In this document: one piece after another, positions 31,461-42,955 of the stretch
Position numbering within the stretch: the first letter of the stretch is position 1
Layout: each line of letters opens with the position of its first letter
Assembly (NCBI GenBank): GCA_014607495.2
Contig: CP053170.1
Coordinates: forward strand, 9,238,001-9,302,000
DNA length: 64,000 nt
DNA from: Carposina sasakii
Lineage: Eukaryota; Arthropoda; Insecta; Lepidoptera; Carposinidae
Direction: 5' to 3'
Notes under the pieces: model-generated
What the model was told of the DNA's origin: nothing
Seen by the model: the letters and a program-made list of their open reading frames with translations, nothing else
Database searches by the model: none
Translations under genes and position numbers: made by a program

Positions 31461-31824
31461 TACAGGATGTTTTTTGGTTGCTACTCTTAATAAAGGGTAC
31501 GTACTCTATAGGTCAATTAAGGAAATTTGTGCCAAAAAAAAATGCTGGAAAACGATATTAAATTAAAATATATATATATATATTACTTGATCGGGCAAAA
31601 TTTATAGTGTCCAGTGTTTATGTTAGTTTTTTCATAGACAGATATTAATTATTTCTCGTGAATAAATCTTGCTACACGTGTCTATGTGAATTTATGCAGA
31701 AAAACGCAGTCTATTTACTCAACTTTGGACCCTAATATTTTGGTATGCTTCCATGGAGAAAAATGATCATGATGACGAGATTCCGTAGTTTTCGGGAACG
31801 TTGACGACCAAAAATCATCCTGTA
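31461..31824 (+). mobile_element. TIR-B element
   Basis: Ends 'tacaggatgttttttggttg' and 'accaaaaatcatcctgta', 364 bp, with a (ta)n expansion in the interior. Confidence 0.75.
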
Positions 31825-31844
31825 TACACCATAGATATACCACC

Positions 31845-32663
31845 ATGTCGTGGCCATATTGTTAAATTGATCATTTCATGAAATGGTCGAGCATTTCATG
31901 AAGTGGTCGCATTTCATGAAGTGGCCAATTCAATTTGACCAGATCGTTAAATCGTCTACATTTCACGATTTTGTCATCCACGTTTGGCCAAATCGTATTA
32001 ACAGGGTGTCCATAAAATCCGAATGTGGTAAGAGCTTACACCATATATAAGTATACCATAAGGTATGATGGTATGATTTTTTTTGCTATTATGTATGTGA
32101 TATTTTCACAATATAATATTTAAAAACATAAAAGACTTTACAAAAGCGATTCGCATCTGGCACATCGCCGGACGCTGCCTGGGCACGCTCGCTCCGCTCG
32201 CTCGGCTCGTGCGTCATTTGTCATAGTCTAACCTAACCTAACCTATCGTAATCTAAGGTTTTTGTTTAACAATATTATTATAAACCACCATTAAGTCTAA
32301 TATACATTATACAATATAACACACTATCCGTGAACTTCTTCTGCATAGTCACCCTACTCTCTTTAATTTGTTTTATAACCTAAAAAGAAAAATCCGCCAT
32401 CTTCACACATAAATAAAACGCGCGCAGCGCCTCTACAGGTGATTCGTGTAACTATTTTACGATATGATCAATAATCTTGACCACTTCATGAAATGATCGG
32501 GCGTTTAGTTGCCCATATCGAGAAACGATTTTTAATCATCGATCTGCCCAAACCATATCATGATGTGGCCAATAGACAGTTGAACTTTTCATGAAATGCG
32601 ACCATTTCATGAAATGCTCGACCATTTCATGAAATGATCAATTCTACGATATGGCCACGACAT
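31845..32663. mobile_element. Large foldback element with ATTTCATGAAAT arrays
   Basis: About 819 bp. The arms start 'atgtcgtggccatat' and end with its complement. Both carry clustered copies of the self-complementary 12-mer 'atttcatgaaat' (three left, four right) spaced about 18-20 bp and joined by 'ggtcgagc'-like linkers. A GC-rich spot at 32165-32215 and a short (cctaa)n run at 32226-32244 lie in the middle. No coding frame. 'atacaccatag' occurs on both sides but not at the arm ends, so the target duplication is unsettled. Confidence 0.7.
32226..32244 (-). repeat. Short interstitial TTAGG-type run
   Basis: 'taacctaacctaaccta' is about three and a half units of the insect telomere repeat TTAGG read on the minus strand. 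Too short to argue for a telomere origin. Confidence 0.4.
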
Positions 32664-33154
32664 ATACACCATAGAGTTTGAATAATAGTAGAATAGTAGT
32701 TACCCCAATGTCAATGTTACCATTTACTAATGAATGGTTACCAGCAACCAACAATGGTGACTGGTTACTATTGGTAGTCATTATGTGAGTCATAGTCGAA
32801 TTCCGTCTAGCCGTCCCTGTTCTCGTCTCTACTAGTTTAAATCTAACATAGACATATTATTGTTTAATTTATTGATTTCTTTATTCAATTATAATTACAA
32901 AATCTTAAAAACTAGATACAACGTCCCACTGAACTGCTTGCGCCGTTTGACTGGGATCCATCCCTCCAAATAGACATCTCTGTGTTACTGAAAGAAGAAG
33001 CCACAGTAGCGCTTAGCGGAACGATGTATGTTCTGAGTCCCTACATGATGGAACCACTATCAGAGACCTAAGCTTTCATCAGCGATTCTCTTATTTCGCT
33101 TGCAAGTCTCATCACGAGGAATCATCTATTTGTCTCATCATCATCATCACTTCT
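32664..33154. other. Unassigned stretch
   Basis: No gene or repeat copy recognised; 32700-32790 is rich in 'ggttac/gtaacc'-like words. Confidence 0.35.
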
Positions 33155-33287
33155 GTCTGTCTATACCTATGCATGCTTAGATCTTTAAAATTACGCAACG
33201 GATTTTGATGCGGTTCTTTTTAAAATAGAGATTTGATTCAGGAGGAAAGTTTATATGTATCAACATTGCACCCGTGCGCTAGTCTAG
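33155..33287 (+). mobile_element. Helitron-like 3' fragment
   Basis: 'gcatgcttagatctttaaaa', 'acgcaacggattttgatgcg' and 'gcacccgtgcgctagtctag' followed by T. Same family as 160-350, opposite strand. Confidence 0.55.
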
Positions 33288-33517
33288 TAAATATAAGCAA
33301 AATCCTTATATAAAATTGTAGATATTTTTTAAGTGATTGTAGAACATTTACCATTATTCCTGAAATGACCTGAATTCAAGTCCAATGAAATTCAAATCTG
33401 GACATATTTCTTGTAAATTTTTAGAATTTATCACTAACCAGATGTGTTACAGTTTTGAACGATACTGCCTTTTCTTTATTTCAAGAATTTCATAACAAAC
33501 ATTATATATAACCTATA

Positions 33518-33799
33518 AATTTAATTGTATTAGGCGTTACAATTCAGAAGTTTAAACATTCAGTATGGGTGCGCTCACCAGCATACCTCATACCATACCA
33601 CAAACATATGTAGTTACTATCTAGTTTTTGATTTAGAAAATAGTGCGATGTATTATCTTGCATGCTAGGTGCTCGGATCTGGTTTCTCGTGGCGATTGTA
33701 GTTACTGCAAGTGCTTGTTTTCGCAGTAATGAGTTATCAGATCCGAGGGTCAGTGGAGGGTGTAGGGCCCGGTGGTGGGCGCACCCATAGTGAATGAAT
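33518..33799. mobile_element. RPT-G element with 11-bp flanking repeats
   Basis: 282 bp. One end 'aatttaattgtattaggcgt', inner inverted pair 'attcagtatgggtgcg' and 'gcgcacccatagtgaat'. The direct repeat 'tataacctata' flanks it exactly at 33507-33517 and 33800-33810. Interior 'gcatgctaggtgctcggatc' and 'cagtggagggtgtagggccc' match the 7592 copy. Confidence 0.75.
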
Positions 33800-33864
33800 T
33801 ATAACCTATAGTTATATTATTATAGAGATTATGGCAATAACAGCCAAATTATGAAAATCATTCT

Positions 33865-34124
33865 CGCTAGATCTTCATTAAGTATAGGTAAGTTAAGTAC
33901 CCAAAAGAATGATTTTTGGAATTTTTGTCCGTTTGTCGGTTTGTCTGTTTGTCTGTGCGTTTGTGCACGCTAATCTCAGAAACGGCCGAACCGATTTCAG
34001 TGCAGTTTTCAGGAATATATTGTGACAGGTCCCACTTAACATATAGGCTACTTTTTATCCCGGATAATTTTGACATTTTGTTTTTTGTCTAGTCCACGCG
34101 GACGGAGTCGCGGGCATCCACTAG
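33865..34124 (+). mobile_element. Helitron-like element with intact CTAG end
   Basis: 'taagttaagtacccaaaaga', 'gtgcacgctaatctcagaaa', 'gtcccacttaacatataggc', 'cacgcggacggagtcgcggg' and 3' end 'catccactag' followed by T. The 5' end is not exact. Confidence 0.7.
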
Positions 34125-34517
34125 TAATTACTATGTGTATAACCATATTTTCTGTGTAACTGCAAACAAATATGGTGGTTCTGAAATCAAGCATAGGAGT
34201 TATTCTATAAAATAGAGTCTTGCCATGCCTAAAGCAGTAATAGGTTAACAAGATACAAGATATATGTTGTCATAGGTCTGGCACAGTAACAACTCGAAGT
34301 CATCTGCAATTCATATTCCAGATTTTCTGTCGTCGAATATATGTACAATTTTGTGGAAATTTTGCCAAAAAATCCGTGTCAAATCCAATGGAGTTAAAAA
34401 TTGAAAGTGATGTCCTACTTATACCGCGTAAGGGTGATTCAGACCAAAACCCGTTATAAGTGGCTGCTATTACACCGATTTATCGTAGCTACTGTTGATG
34501 AATTGACTTTAATAAGG
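34125..34517. other. Unassigned stretch
   Basis: Nothing recognised. Confidence 0.4.
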
Positions 34518-34609
34518 ATCATATTATGGAGTATCTTATAAATTTATCTTAATTAAGATGTTTTATACTATAAATATTAATAAGATTATAAGATACTTCT
34601 CCATAATAT
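34518..34609. repeat. Inverted repeat, about 25-bp arms
   Basis: 'catattatggagtatcttat' pairs with 'ataagatacttctccataat' (one insertion) around a 40-bp AT-rich centre; outer 'ggat' and 'atcc' extend the pairing. Confidence 0.55.
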
Positions 34610-34736
34610 AATCCGCTAGGATATGGTCAGTTATTTCATCATTAAACATTGTGCTGAGGGGTTCAGCTTTGTTTACCAAGATTTGGATAGTCTATAGCTA
34701 TCGGAATGAAAAACTAACGTTGCCAAAAACGTAATT

Positions 34737-34882
34737 TAAAAGAGATGGTAAAATTCGTCATCCGAGTTAAGCGGCCCTATAGCTCAGTTGGTTAGAGCGA
34801 TGCACGGAATGCGAGAGGTCGTATGTTCAAATCTCACTCGGGTGAAAAATGATATCATTTTCTTATTAATATTTATAGTATT
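34737..34882 (+). mobile_element. SINE-J copy
   Basis: 'taaaattcgtcatccgagtt', then head 'tatagctcagttggttagag', B box 'atgttcaaatctcactcgg' and tail 'tcattttcttattaatattt'. The anticodon region cannot form a tRNA arm. A SINE-A copy starts 2 bp later. Confidence 0.7.
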
Positions 34883-34883
34883 T

Positions 34884-35140
34884 GGCCGCGTGGTGCCAGC
34901 AGAGTAGAATTCGTACCACCACATGTCTGCCCGTGGGTATCGTACGAAGCGATTAAGGGTTTCCGGGAGGTGGGCAGCAGCGCCTCCCGTGTTGACAACA
35001 TAGTCTGAAAAACAAACTGCGGTCACCAACCCGCCTGCCCAGCGTGGTGACTATGGGCAAATACCCCCCATGGCAGTCTTGTGGCGTGCCCCGGGGGAGG
35101 CCTATGTCCAGCAGTATACTGCAATAAGCTGAAGAAGAAG
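34884..35140 (+). mobile_element. SINE-A copy, full length
   Basis: From 'gccgcgtggtgccagcagag' to 'gcaataagctgaagaagaag'. Confidence 0.8.
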
Positions 35141-35154
35141 TATTCATACATATA

Positions 35155-35322
35155 TACACGGCTGTGTTCTTTAATGAGGAAGCCAGAACTGCAGGACTGA
35201 AAGGAATATCCCACAGGCACGTTTAGCATAGCAGGATCAGATGTTAATGAGCTGTGACCAGTTGCTAGATTATTGCCTGAGAGAATACCCGAGTTCCTTA
35301 GTTGACTCTTACAATATAGCGG
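35155..35322 (-). repeat. RPT-H copy
   Basis: 'cggctgtgttctttaatgag', 'agaactgcaggactgaaagg', 'gtttagcatagcaggatcag' and 'gagttccttagttgactctt'. Followed by a 40-bp RPT-G scrap ('gagggtatagggcccggtgg'). Confidence 0.6.
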
Positions 35323-35374
35323 AGGGTATAGGGCCCGGTGGCGGGCGATCCCTCAATAGATATTATCAATAGTT

Positions 35375-36129
35375 CCTAAAGTTCAGTAAATCATCAAAAG
35401 TTAAATTCAATAGTACCTACTCATCTTAAAAAGTTTGCAGATTTTGCAAAAACAAAACTGTGGGCAATTCTTGAAAATTTTTGAGCCGAAACGCAACCAC
35501 TAACAAACCGTTAACGAAACGCGGTGCGATTCAATATATACTTACCGCCTGAGTAATAATAAGGTAGGAATAAATATCAGTCTCGTGCAGAAATGTGTCT
35601 AATTACGTCACCGTAAAATAATTATTGCTTTCTTCTGAGCGTCTACAACGGTTCCGTTTCGGCTTCGTTCCAGCTCGAGACTTTTCGAGAATTGCCCCCC
35701 TGAGCATTTTAGTAGATACGACAACATGAAATAAAGTCAAACACAATTACGAGTGTGCTAATGTTTACTACCTACCACTGCTTCGAAACTAAAATTTTAT
35801 CTAAAATCGTGATGTATTTATTGTATGTACTCTATAGGTGTTACTACGCTTCGGTGTAACGCGCACCCTCCACTCACGGATGCATTTGTATATGCCGGAT
35901 CCAGGATGCTCCTTGCTTTCGTCCGCTTTCGTACCTTCTTTTTCTTTCATTTTGGCAATGAATGACACATAATATTGCGCATTTTTGACAAATATTTATA
36001 GAAAAATAGATGTAAAATTAATATGCCGTGGTGGAATCATAGTATCCTCTATGTTACTAAGTAGTCATAAGTGATTAACAAGAGTAGCAAATGTTATCTA
36101 CTCTTATGTATTATAGATATATCGTTCTT
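35375..36129. other. Unassigned stretch
   Basis: No gene or repeat copy recognised. Confidence 0.4.
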
Positions 36130-36455
36130 ATAGCGGTGATAGCAAGCGGGAGGCGTAAGTTCGATCCCAGTCACGGGCCTCTACCAATGAATTTATTTCA
36201 TGTACAGATTTTAATGTTGCAAAAATGTCACTTAGCTCGTGCCTCGGAAAGCACGTAAAAACGTTGGTCCTGCGCCTGAACTCTCTCCGGTCGTGTCGGC
36301 TTTCCATCCCATCGGACTACGAGAGAATAGATAGTGCACGTGTTTGCGCACGCACCTTGTGCACTATATAGGTAATATCTCCTGCGTAGCTGGGCAATCT
36401 CCGTAGAGATTGGTCGCCTTGGCCGAAATACGGTCGGAGATCATCATCATCATAT
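36130..36455 (+). mobile_element. SINE-D copy
   Basis: Plus strand. Head with 'gcgggaggcgtaagttcgat', body 'gtcacttagctcgtgcctcg', 'tctccggtcgtgtcggcttt', 'gaaatacggtcggagatcat' and a (cat)n tail. Confidence 0.75.
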
Positions 36456-36469
36456 CGTTCTTGGTAGGT

Positions 36470-36769
36470 AAATCCTCCATTATTCTGTAATTTACGAGAT
36501 TCATTTTTTTTCGTTTATACCTGCATGACAGTTTGTTTCAAACAAATTATGTCATATTCTATAACAAAGATTCAATTCAAATCAATCGTTGAAAATCTCG
36601 CAGAGGTCCCCAACAATCGGTATTGCATAACCCATCGCGAACAGCAAGTAGGTCAACCCTTGCGTAAGAGTGAAAGGTTGCATAAGAATAGAGTGAGACG
36701 AGATGAGGCGCGAGCGCAGGTCCAAAGAGTAAGCTGCAGAAGGTATATACCGCTGATGTTCATTTCGTC
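36470..36769. other. Unassigned; part of an open frame
   Basis: The first 80 codons of a frame at 36525-36953 lie here and are rich in Arg, Gln and Glu near 36660-36735; the rest of that frame is SINE-A. I recognise no domain, and a host exon cannot be excluded. Confidence 0.3.
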
Positions 36770-37017
36770 TTCGTCTTCAGCCTATTGCAGTCTACTGCCG
36801 GACGTAGGCCTCCCCCAGGGCACGCCTAAGGGCCACAGGGGGGTTTTGCCCATAGTCACCACGCTGGGCAGGCGGGTTGGTGACCGCAGTGTGATTTTTG
36901 GACTATGTTGTCAGCACGGGAGGCGCTGCTGCCCACCTCCCGGAAACCCTTAATCGCCTCGTACGATACCCACGGACAGGCAGGGGCAAACTCTACTCTG
37001 TCGGCACCACGCGGCAA
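36770..37017 (-). mobile_element. SINE-A copy, full length
   Basis: 'cttcagcctattgcagtcta' to 'gtcggcaccacgcggc'. Confidence 0.8.
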
Positions 37018-37604
37018 TGTTGTACATTTAGATATTATGAAATTATTGTGATATCAATTCAAAGTGAGAGAATGACAAATAACGGCTAGCTGAATGGCAT
37101 AGAAAGAAGCTTAAGTACCAATGTATGATCTAGGGGGATGGAAATAATACAGTGAAAAAGGCTTTTCGAAATTTGCATGGAAACAAAACAAAACAGGATA
37201 AAAAAATAAGTCGATAGCGTACGGATACGTTTACTTCGGCACACTAATTTATTAATCGTATAAGCTATAAATGTTAAACACAAACAATAAAATAAATAAA
37301 GAAAAAAAATTAATCAACAAAATAGTAGGTAATTACATAATTTCAAAATTGATTTTTGATCTCGCTTATCAATACAATTTCTCTCACGTCTCTATAGATT
37401 AAAACGTGCATTATCTACCAAAGTATGGTTTTTTATCTTATTTAATATGAATTTAAAAATAACGATAAGTATTATGAAAGGTATTTCTTAAAAACGTACA
37501 CTTTTATTACAATTATAATAATATACGATGTTTACTCGAATTAAGTTCTATTTGTTAAGTAAAAAATATGAAATAAATATATCAAGCAAAGGACATTTAA
37601 AATA
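37018..37604. other. AT-rich unassigned stretch
   Basis: No frame or repeat copy. Confidence 0.4.
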
Positions 37605-37866
37605 TACAGGGTGTAACAAAAAGGGTATGTTAAGCGAAAAGCTATGAATGTAGCCCATTGTAATGAACCTATTCCCAAAATTTAAGACTCGAAATCACAT
37701 GTTTATTTTTTACGATTGTATGAAACATTCCTGAGTTATTTAGGAATTCTCCATACTGACTAGAAAAATAAACATTTGATTTCGACTCTCGAATTTTGGG
37801 AATAGGTTGTATAGTGGGCTATTTTAATAGCTTTTCGCTTAACATACCCTTTTTGTTACACCTGTA
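37605..37866. mobile_element. TIR-C element, full length
   Basis: 262 bp. Ends 'tacagggtgtaacaaaaagg' and 'ctttttgttacacctgta'; inverted pairing continues through 'gtatgttaagcgaaaagcta', about 42 bp in all. Flanking TA on both sides. Confidence 0.8.
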
Positions 37867-37959
37867 TATAGATTAGCAATAGAGTACAGGTATACTTAGC
37901 AGTCTGATTTCCATCCATTACTACTTCAATAAAACTAAACTAAACTTAACTAATCATAA

Positions 37960-38203
<244 letters not shown>

Positions 38204-38247
38204 AGACTATTATTTAATTGGCTTCTACACATACACGGGCAACATAA

Positions 38248-38382
38248 CGCACCTTCGGTGCAACAACGGCACAATTGTCAAAAAATACAAAAAGCAATTG
38301 TGTCGTTATTCTACTTTAGAACAAGGGCACATTTGCCAAAAAATGCAAAACACAATTGTGCCGTTGTTGCACCGAAGGTGCG
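38248..38382. mobile_element. Foldback element with palindromic ends
   Basis: Arms 'cgcaccttcggtgcaacaac' and 'gttgttgcaccgaaggtgcg' match exactly for 31 bp through 'ggcacaattgt'. Each arm end is itself a small hairpin (gcacc-ttc-ggtgc). Interior repeats 'caaaaaatacaaaa/caaaaaatgcaaaa'. 135 bp. Confidence 0.75.
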
Positions 38383-38389
38383 ATTAAGT

Positions 38390-38695
38390 TAAGAAAAAAT
38401 AAATAAATATGTTACTACTGTCCCTTCTGTGTCTCATATTCTTTGCCACTATAAGAGGGGATGTAAGTAGGTTGTGGACTAAGGCTTTGTCCCCCCCACT
38501 TTGGCGGCATTTCCCAGTGTGCAAACTGGTTTTATCCGGCGAATTCGACTATTCTGCCAGTCTATTGGGCGTAAAGTTTAAACTTAAACTAAAGGCGGAT
38601 AACGATTCGTCTTAAAGCATTTCAATTCCGTCCATGGACGAACATGATTTTGTTTTATGACACATAGAGAAGGAACATACATAGTTTTTTTTTTA
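38390..38695. other. Unassigned; short open frame
   Basis: A 68-codon frame at 38409-38615 starts with a hydrophobic segment but has no recognised relatives. Nothing else. Confidence 0.25.
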
Positions 38696-38699
38696 AATA

Positions 38700-38960
38700 T
38701 TAAATAGGCTTACGCTTAACCACAACTGATGAGCACCGTTGCACTCTAGGATGGAGCTCGCTTGCCTAAAAGAAACCGGTTCACTCTCGACTTGAAGACC
38801 GCAAAATTATAGTTCATGGAGAACAGGGATTCAGGCAGTGAGTTCCACAGCTTGGCCGTTCGCACAATGAATGTAGAAGCAAAACGCTTAGTACGAGTTT
38901 TCGGCACTTCAACTGTGAACCGGTGACGCCTTGACGTTTCCCTGGTCGTCCAGTAGTAGA
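38700..38960 (-). pseudogene. LINE ORF2 C-terminus (CR1/Jockey-like)
   Basis: On the minus strand the sequence decodes, with little decay, to 'TRTKRFASTFIVRTAKLWNS', 'LPESLFSMNYNFAVFKSRVN' and 'RFLLGK', the 'LWNSLP...FK..V' signature at the C-terminus of CR1/Jockey-type LINE reverse transcriptases. A run of A follows on that strand (ttttttttt at 38682). 5'-truncated. Confidence 0.7.
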
Positions 38961-39317
38961 AGGGTGCTTAATAACGTTTTGGATTTTTCGTGGAATTTAT
39001 TCCACGCTATTCCACTTCAGGGCATACCTACGTAATTTAAGCTCACCCCTTACCACGTGGGACTTAATAGGCTAACTTGTCTTTGGGGATAATAGGCGTA
39101 CGTATGTATTATTTTAAGCCTAAGTGAATTTACATTTAGATCTATGTACATATTTATATTTTACTGAGACGGAACAGTGAGATAGTGAATCAAGTAACAT
39201 GGTACGTTACTTTCGCATAACATGCGAATATTATAACGTTGTATAAACAATATATTATTTCATGCAAAGCCTGATCTGCCTGTAATTACACCGTTGGTGC
39301 TGGACTATCTTCTTCTA
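38961..39317. other. Unassigned stretch
   Basis: Nothing recognised. Confidence 0.4.
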
Positions 39318-39659
39318 TACAGGATAATTTTTGGTCGTCAACGTTCCCGAAAACTACGGAATCTCCTCATCATCACGATCATTTTTCTCCATGGAAGCAT
39401 ACCTGGGAAGTGTCTGGTTTCCAAAATATTAAAGTCCAAAGTTGAGTAAATAATTGCACGAAAAATAATTAATATCTGTCTATAAAAAAAACTAACATAA
39501 ACACTAGACACTATAAATTTCGCACGATCAAGGAATGTAAAATTTTTTTTCAAAAAAAATTTTTTTTCTTCCCAGCATTTTTTTTGGCATAAACTTACTT
39601 TATTTCATGTATAGAGTACGTACCCTTCGTTAAAGGTGGCCACAAAAAAACACCCTGTA
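39318..39659 (-). mobile_element. TIR-B element
   Basis: 'tacaggataatttttggtcg' to 'caaaaaaacaccctgta', 342 bp. The sequence right after it (39660-39715) is a Helitron-like fragment ('taggctactttttatc'). Confidence 0.75.
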
Positions 39660-39894
39660 TAGGCTACTTTTTATCTCGGGAAAATGTTTTTTATCCCGGA
39701 TAATTTCGACATTTAGTCATACATTTGTTTGTATTCAGTACATGTTTATGGAGAATACTATCACATTTTTATTTACATTCCTTACTTTTCTTAGCCGGTT
39801 AGGGTTCTGCCAAAGCCTCCACTAGAATCTAATGTCACCAAACAGTCACCTCGTGAGTTTATCCTCATTAAAATTTTAACTATACATATTTTTA

Positions 39895-40015
39895 GGGCTC
39901 TGAACCCGGTTCCTTAGGTTTTACAAAAAGTTGTATCTCATATACCGTGATAGCTAGATAGTTAAAAATTTTACAGATTATGTATTTCTATTGTCGCTAT
40001 AATAATATTAGCCGT
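39895..40015 (-). repeat. Lepidopteran 'gcggcaacagaaatac' repeat fragment
   Basis: 'gttccttaggttttacaaaa', 'atctcatataccgtgatagc' and 'tgtatttctattgtcgctat' match, inverted, the repeat at 20583-20690. Confidence 0.45.
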
Positions 40016-40135
40016 ACAAATCAGGACAATTTTTTTTAATAAGAAAATTCCTCATTGTTAAAACGACCTACAGATTTCCTAGCACGGTGGTTGTTCAGAG
40101 AAGTTAGAAAGTTACAGAGGCTTAGGAGGTCTGGA

Positions 40136-40196
40136 GTCAACCAATCAACATGTAACCGTTACTTTATCATGTAACGATGACATGTTGATCGGTTGA
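40136..40196. repeat. Hairpin, about 26-bp arms
   Basis: 'agtcaaccaatcaacatgt' pairs with 'acatgttgatcggttgact' and the pairing continues inward through 'gttac/gtaac'. Confidence 0.6.
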
Positions 40197-40199
40197 CTA

Positions 40200-41286
40200 G
40201 ATCATAAAATATAGGTTTCTACTGTGAAGGTTTATTAGAAGATAAACTTGTATTTTTTTTATTTTTTTTTATTTATTTCATTTTACTTTACAATAAACGC
40301 TTAAAATTAGATAGTACATTACCAAACTGCGTAGCAGTTTATCAGTAATTAACAGGTTCCAAGATGTTTTCAGTTGCGTTTATACACTATACATACAAAC
40401 AATAACCATATACTAATCTACCAATCTATTCATCCATACATACAGGCAAATAAAAATGGAGTCACTATCTACCTGCAGCATCAAAACAACCCCTTTCCAC
40501 TAAATGCATATGAATATTTATGGTACATAATATACCTAAACAACATTTTTATGAATTTTTATGAATTTGTTTGTCTGTCTGTCTGTTTGTTCGGGTCATC
40601 TCAAAGTATGATTTTATACTGAGCTAGAAATGTGAAATTAACTGTTCGATTTTACCTGTACATGACCCAGCTGAATCTGAAATCTCCTGAATGCATGTTA
40701 TTGTTTTCTTTTTCTATTTTATGCCATTATGTTATATTGATAACTGTTAATATCAAAAATACCTAATAAGTATTGCACCAATTTTATGTTAACCTGATCC
40801 TGACATCGGGACAAACTACTTTTGGTTTTTCATGTTCAGTTTTAGAATATTAATAGATTTTTTTTTTAAGTACAAAAAAAAAATGTTTCTAATACATAAC
40901 TTTTTTGTTTTTAGAAATAAGTTTTATCTTAAACAAGAAAATTATTTGTATATGAAATAATGTCTATAATGGGTCAGAATGGATTAAATTACTTGATATC
41001 ACCGAATCAATCACCGAATAGTTTTGTCTCCGAAATTTTTCCATGACACAAAAACTACAAGAAAAACTAGTGATTCGGGTCAAATACAAGTGTTCCGTAT
41101 ATAATGCAATGTTCTGGTTTTAATGACTTTATTGTAACTAGAGCCAAGTTTAAGCGTGAGAAGTGATTACGTCACTAACACGTGAAAAAGATAGTCAGGG
41201 ACGACTCAGTGTAAAGCTGTTGGGTTCTGTACATGAAGTATTGTCTTAAGGCCAATTCCAAAAGGTTCTAGAGGTAAATCTGGGCA
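40200..41286. other. Unassigned AT-rich stretch
   Basis: A T-rich run at 40249-40280 could be the poly-A tail of a minus-strand retroelement, but no element body follows that I can name. No gene. Confidence 0.35.
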
Positions 41287-41468
41287 AACGTCTCCTCCAG
41301 GGCGCATCACAAGGCTCCTACAATTTCGCTTGACAGGCGGGTTGGTGACGCAATGTGATTTTTGGACTATGTGGTCAACACGGGAGGCGCTGCTCCCGGA
41401 AACCCTAATCGCCTTACGATGCCCATGGCTATCATGGTGCTATTCTACTCTATCAATACCACACGGAT
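41287..41468 (-). mobile_element. SINE-A copy, diverged
   Basis: 'ctcctccagggcgcatcaca', 'caggcgggttggtgacgcaa', 'gtcaacacgggaggcgctgc' and 'taccacacgga'; the 3' end is lost. Confidence 0.65.
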
Positions 41469-41469
41469 T

Positions 41470-42770
41470 TTTTTACACTGGGCTCAGACTATTTTATTCT
41501 CTTGATAAGAATGTGTGTGTGACTTTTCTGAAATGTTACAATCAAAAGGCTAATAAATTATCAACGATTTTAAATGATTATAGTTATCCATAAACAACCA
41601 TCATTTTAGTCTAAGTATACTAGATACGACTTTAAACTCCGACTTTTACATGTAAAAATAACACTTTTACCAGTGTAACTGCTAAATGAAATTTTGTATG
41701 GAACCCTAAAAAACTGACGAATTTTCTACTATTACATAATTCAATATTTGGGGCCAACTATAAAAATTAAGAAGTGTGTCTATCTGTGTGTTAGTAGGTT
41801 AGTGACGTAATGGTAATTAATATGGTTACAGCGTTAGAGCATTGTTGACTGTGGAAATGGATTTAAAAATTGCTATTCTGTAATAACTTACATATAAAAC
41901 TAGGCTCATTTGTATGAATTTTAATAGGAAGCTTCTTACGAAATATATAGTAATCTTTTTACACGATTTCCACCAAAAAGTGAAAAAAAAATGCCATTCC
42001 TAATTTAAAAAAATACAAAAATGGCAATGCATGGCAAAAATTATTCATCATCACAAAAAAAAAAACATTAAAAACAAAGTATCAGTTTCTTTTTTTTACT
42101 GTATGCAATGAAAAGTACCAGGCTCACAGAAAACGAGTGTGGTAGAAAGCTAGCCGAAGGCCGTCCGGTACCGAATTCGGCGGACAACAACCTCTGCGCG
42201 TTCATGTTCTATTAGTCACTGAACTGCTGGTAGTGAAACTTTATAAAAAAAAAAAAGTACCTTTAATTACTGTCTGTTTATTTTCAAGACACGCTGTGCC
42301 AGTTTCTGAAATGCTAATCAAAGTTTGACCGTCGTTTTACTGGAATTTGACACATTGTTGTCGCGAATTATTTCAATTGAGAAATAGGTGTAAACTGAGC
42401 ATAGTTTTACCAAAAGCTTGCGGCCAGCAATCGTCTCTTTTCGAAATATTTGCTCTCCTCTATTTTTCCCTACAATATTATTAATTAATATTGTTTTCGA
42501 TTTAAATCGCGTTATAAACACAGCTATAAAAAACCGTAATTTACAGCTAAAAAATATTTAATGTTTTCAAACGGATCTAGGGAAAAGTTACAACCAGCCA
42601 TACACAAACTATCCAGGCAGAAGACAGTTTGAATAATGAAGGTCATAATACGAATTAGTTCTAAGGCAGTAAATTGAATTGCCTGGAACTTGCCAGGTTT
42701 TTAAAAAGTTCATAATACGACCCCTGGTACATCGTACGTGATATCATACATGGGCTTTTATAGCAAACAT
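41470..42770. other. Unassigned AT-rich stretch
   Basis: No gene and no repeat copy recognised. 42125-42215 is less AT-rich ('gccgaaggccgtccggtacc') but has no readable frame. Confidence 0.35.
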
Positions 42771-42774
42771 GCTC

Positions 42775-42955
42775 TATTCAGAACTACAGGATTAAGATGG
42801 AGATTCTATAGCCACGTTTAGTATAGTGGGAGCAAGTGTAAAAGATCAGTGACAAGTACCTGTGCTAGTTCATCACATAAGAGAACGCAACTCAGTTCCT
42901 TACTCTAGTAGTTAGACTCTTACGTCGCACGGAAGGAGAGATACTCCGCCTATGC
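42775..42955 (-). repeat. RPT-H copy
   Basis: 'cagaactacaggattaagat', 'ctatagccacgtttagtata', 'aaagatcagtgacaagta' and 'cgcacggaaggagaga'. Confidence 0.55.

Noticed and set aside
32226..32244. Telomere-repeat tract
   Set aside because: Only about three TTAGG-type units within a foldback element; such short runs are common by chance in insect DNA.
34771..34846. Possible tRNA gene on the plus strand
   Set aside because: No acceptor-stem pairing; part of SINE-J.
36525..36953. 142-codon frame as a host exon
   Set aside because: Its C-terminal half is SINE-A; the remaining 80 codons show no domain or splice context that I can support.
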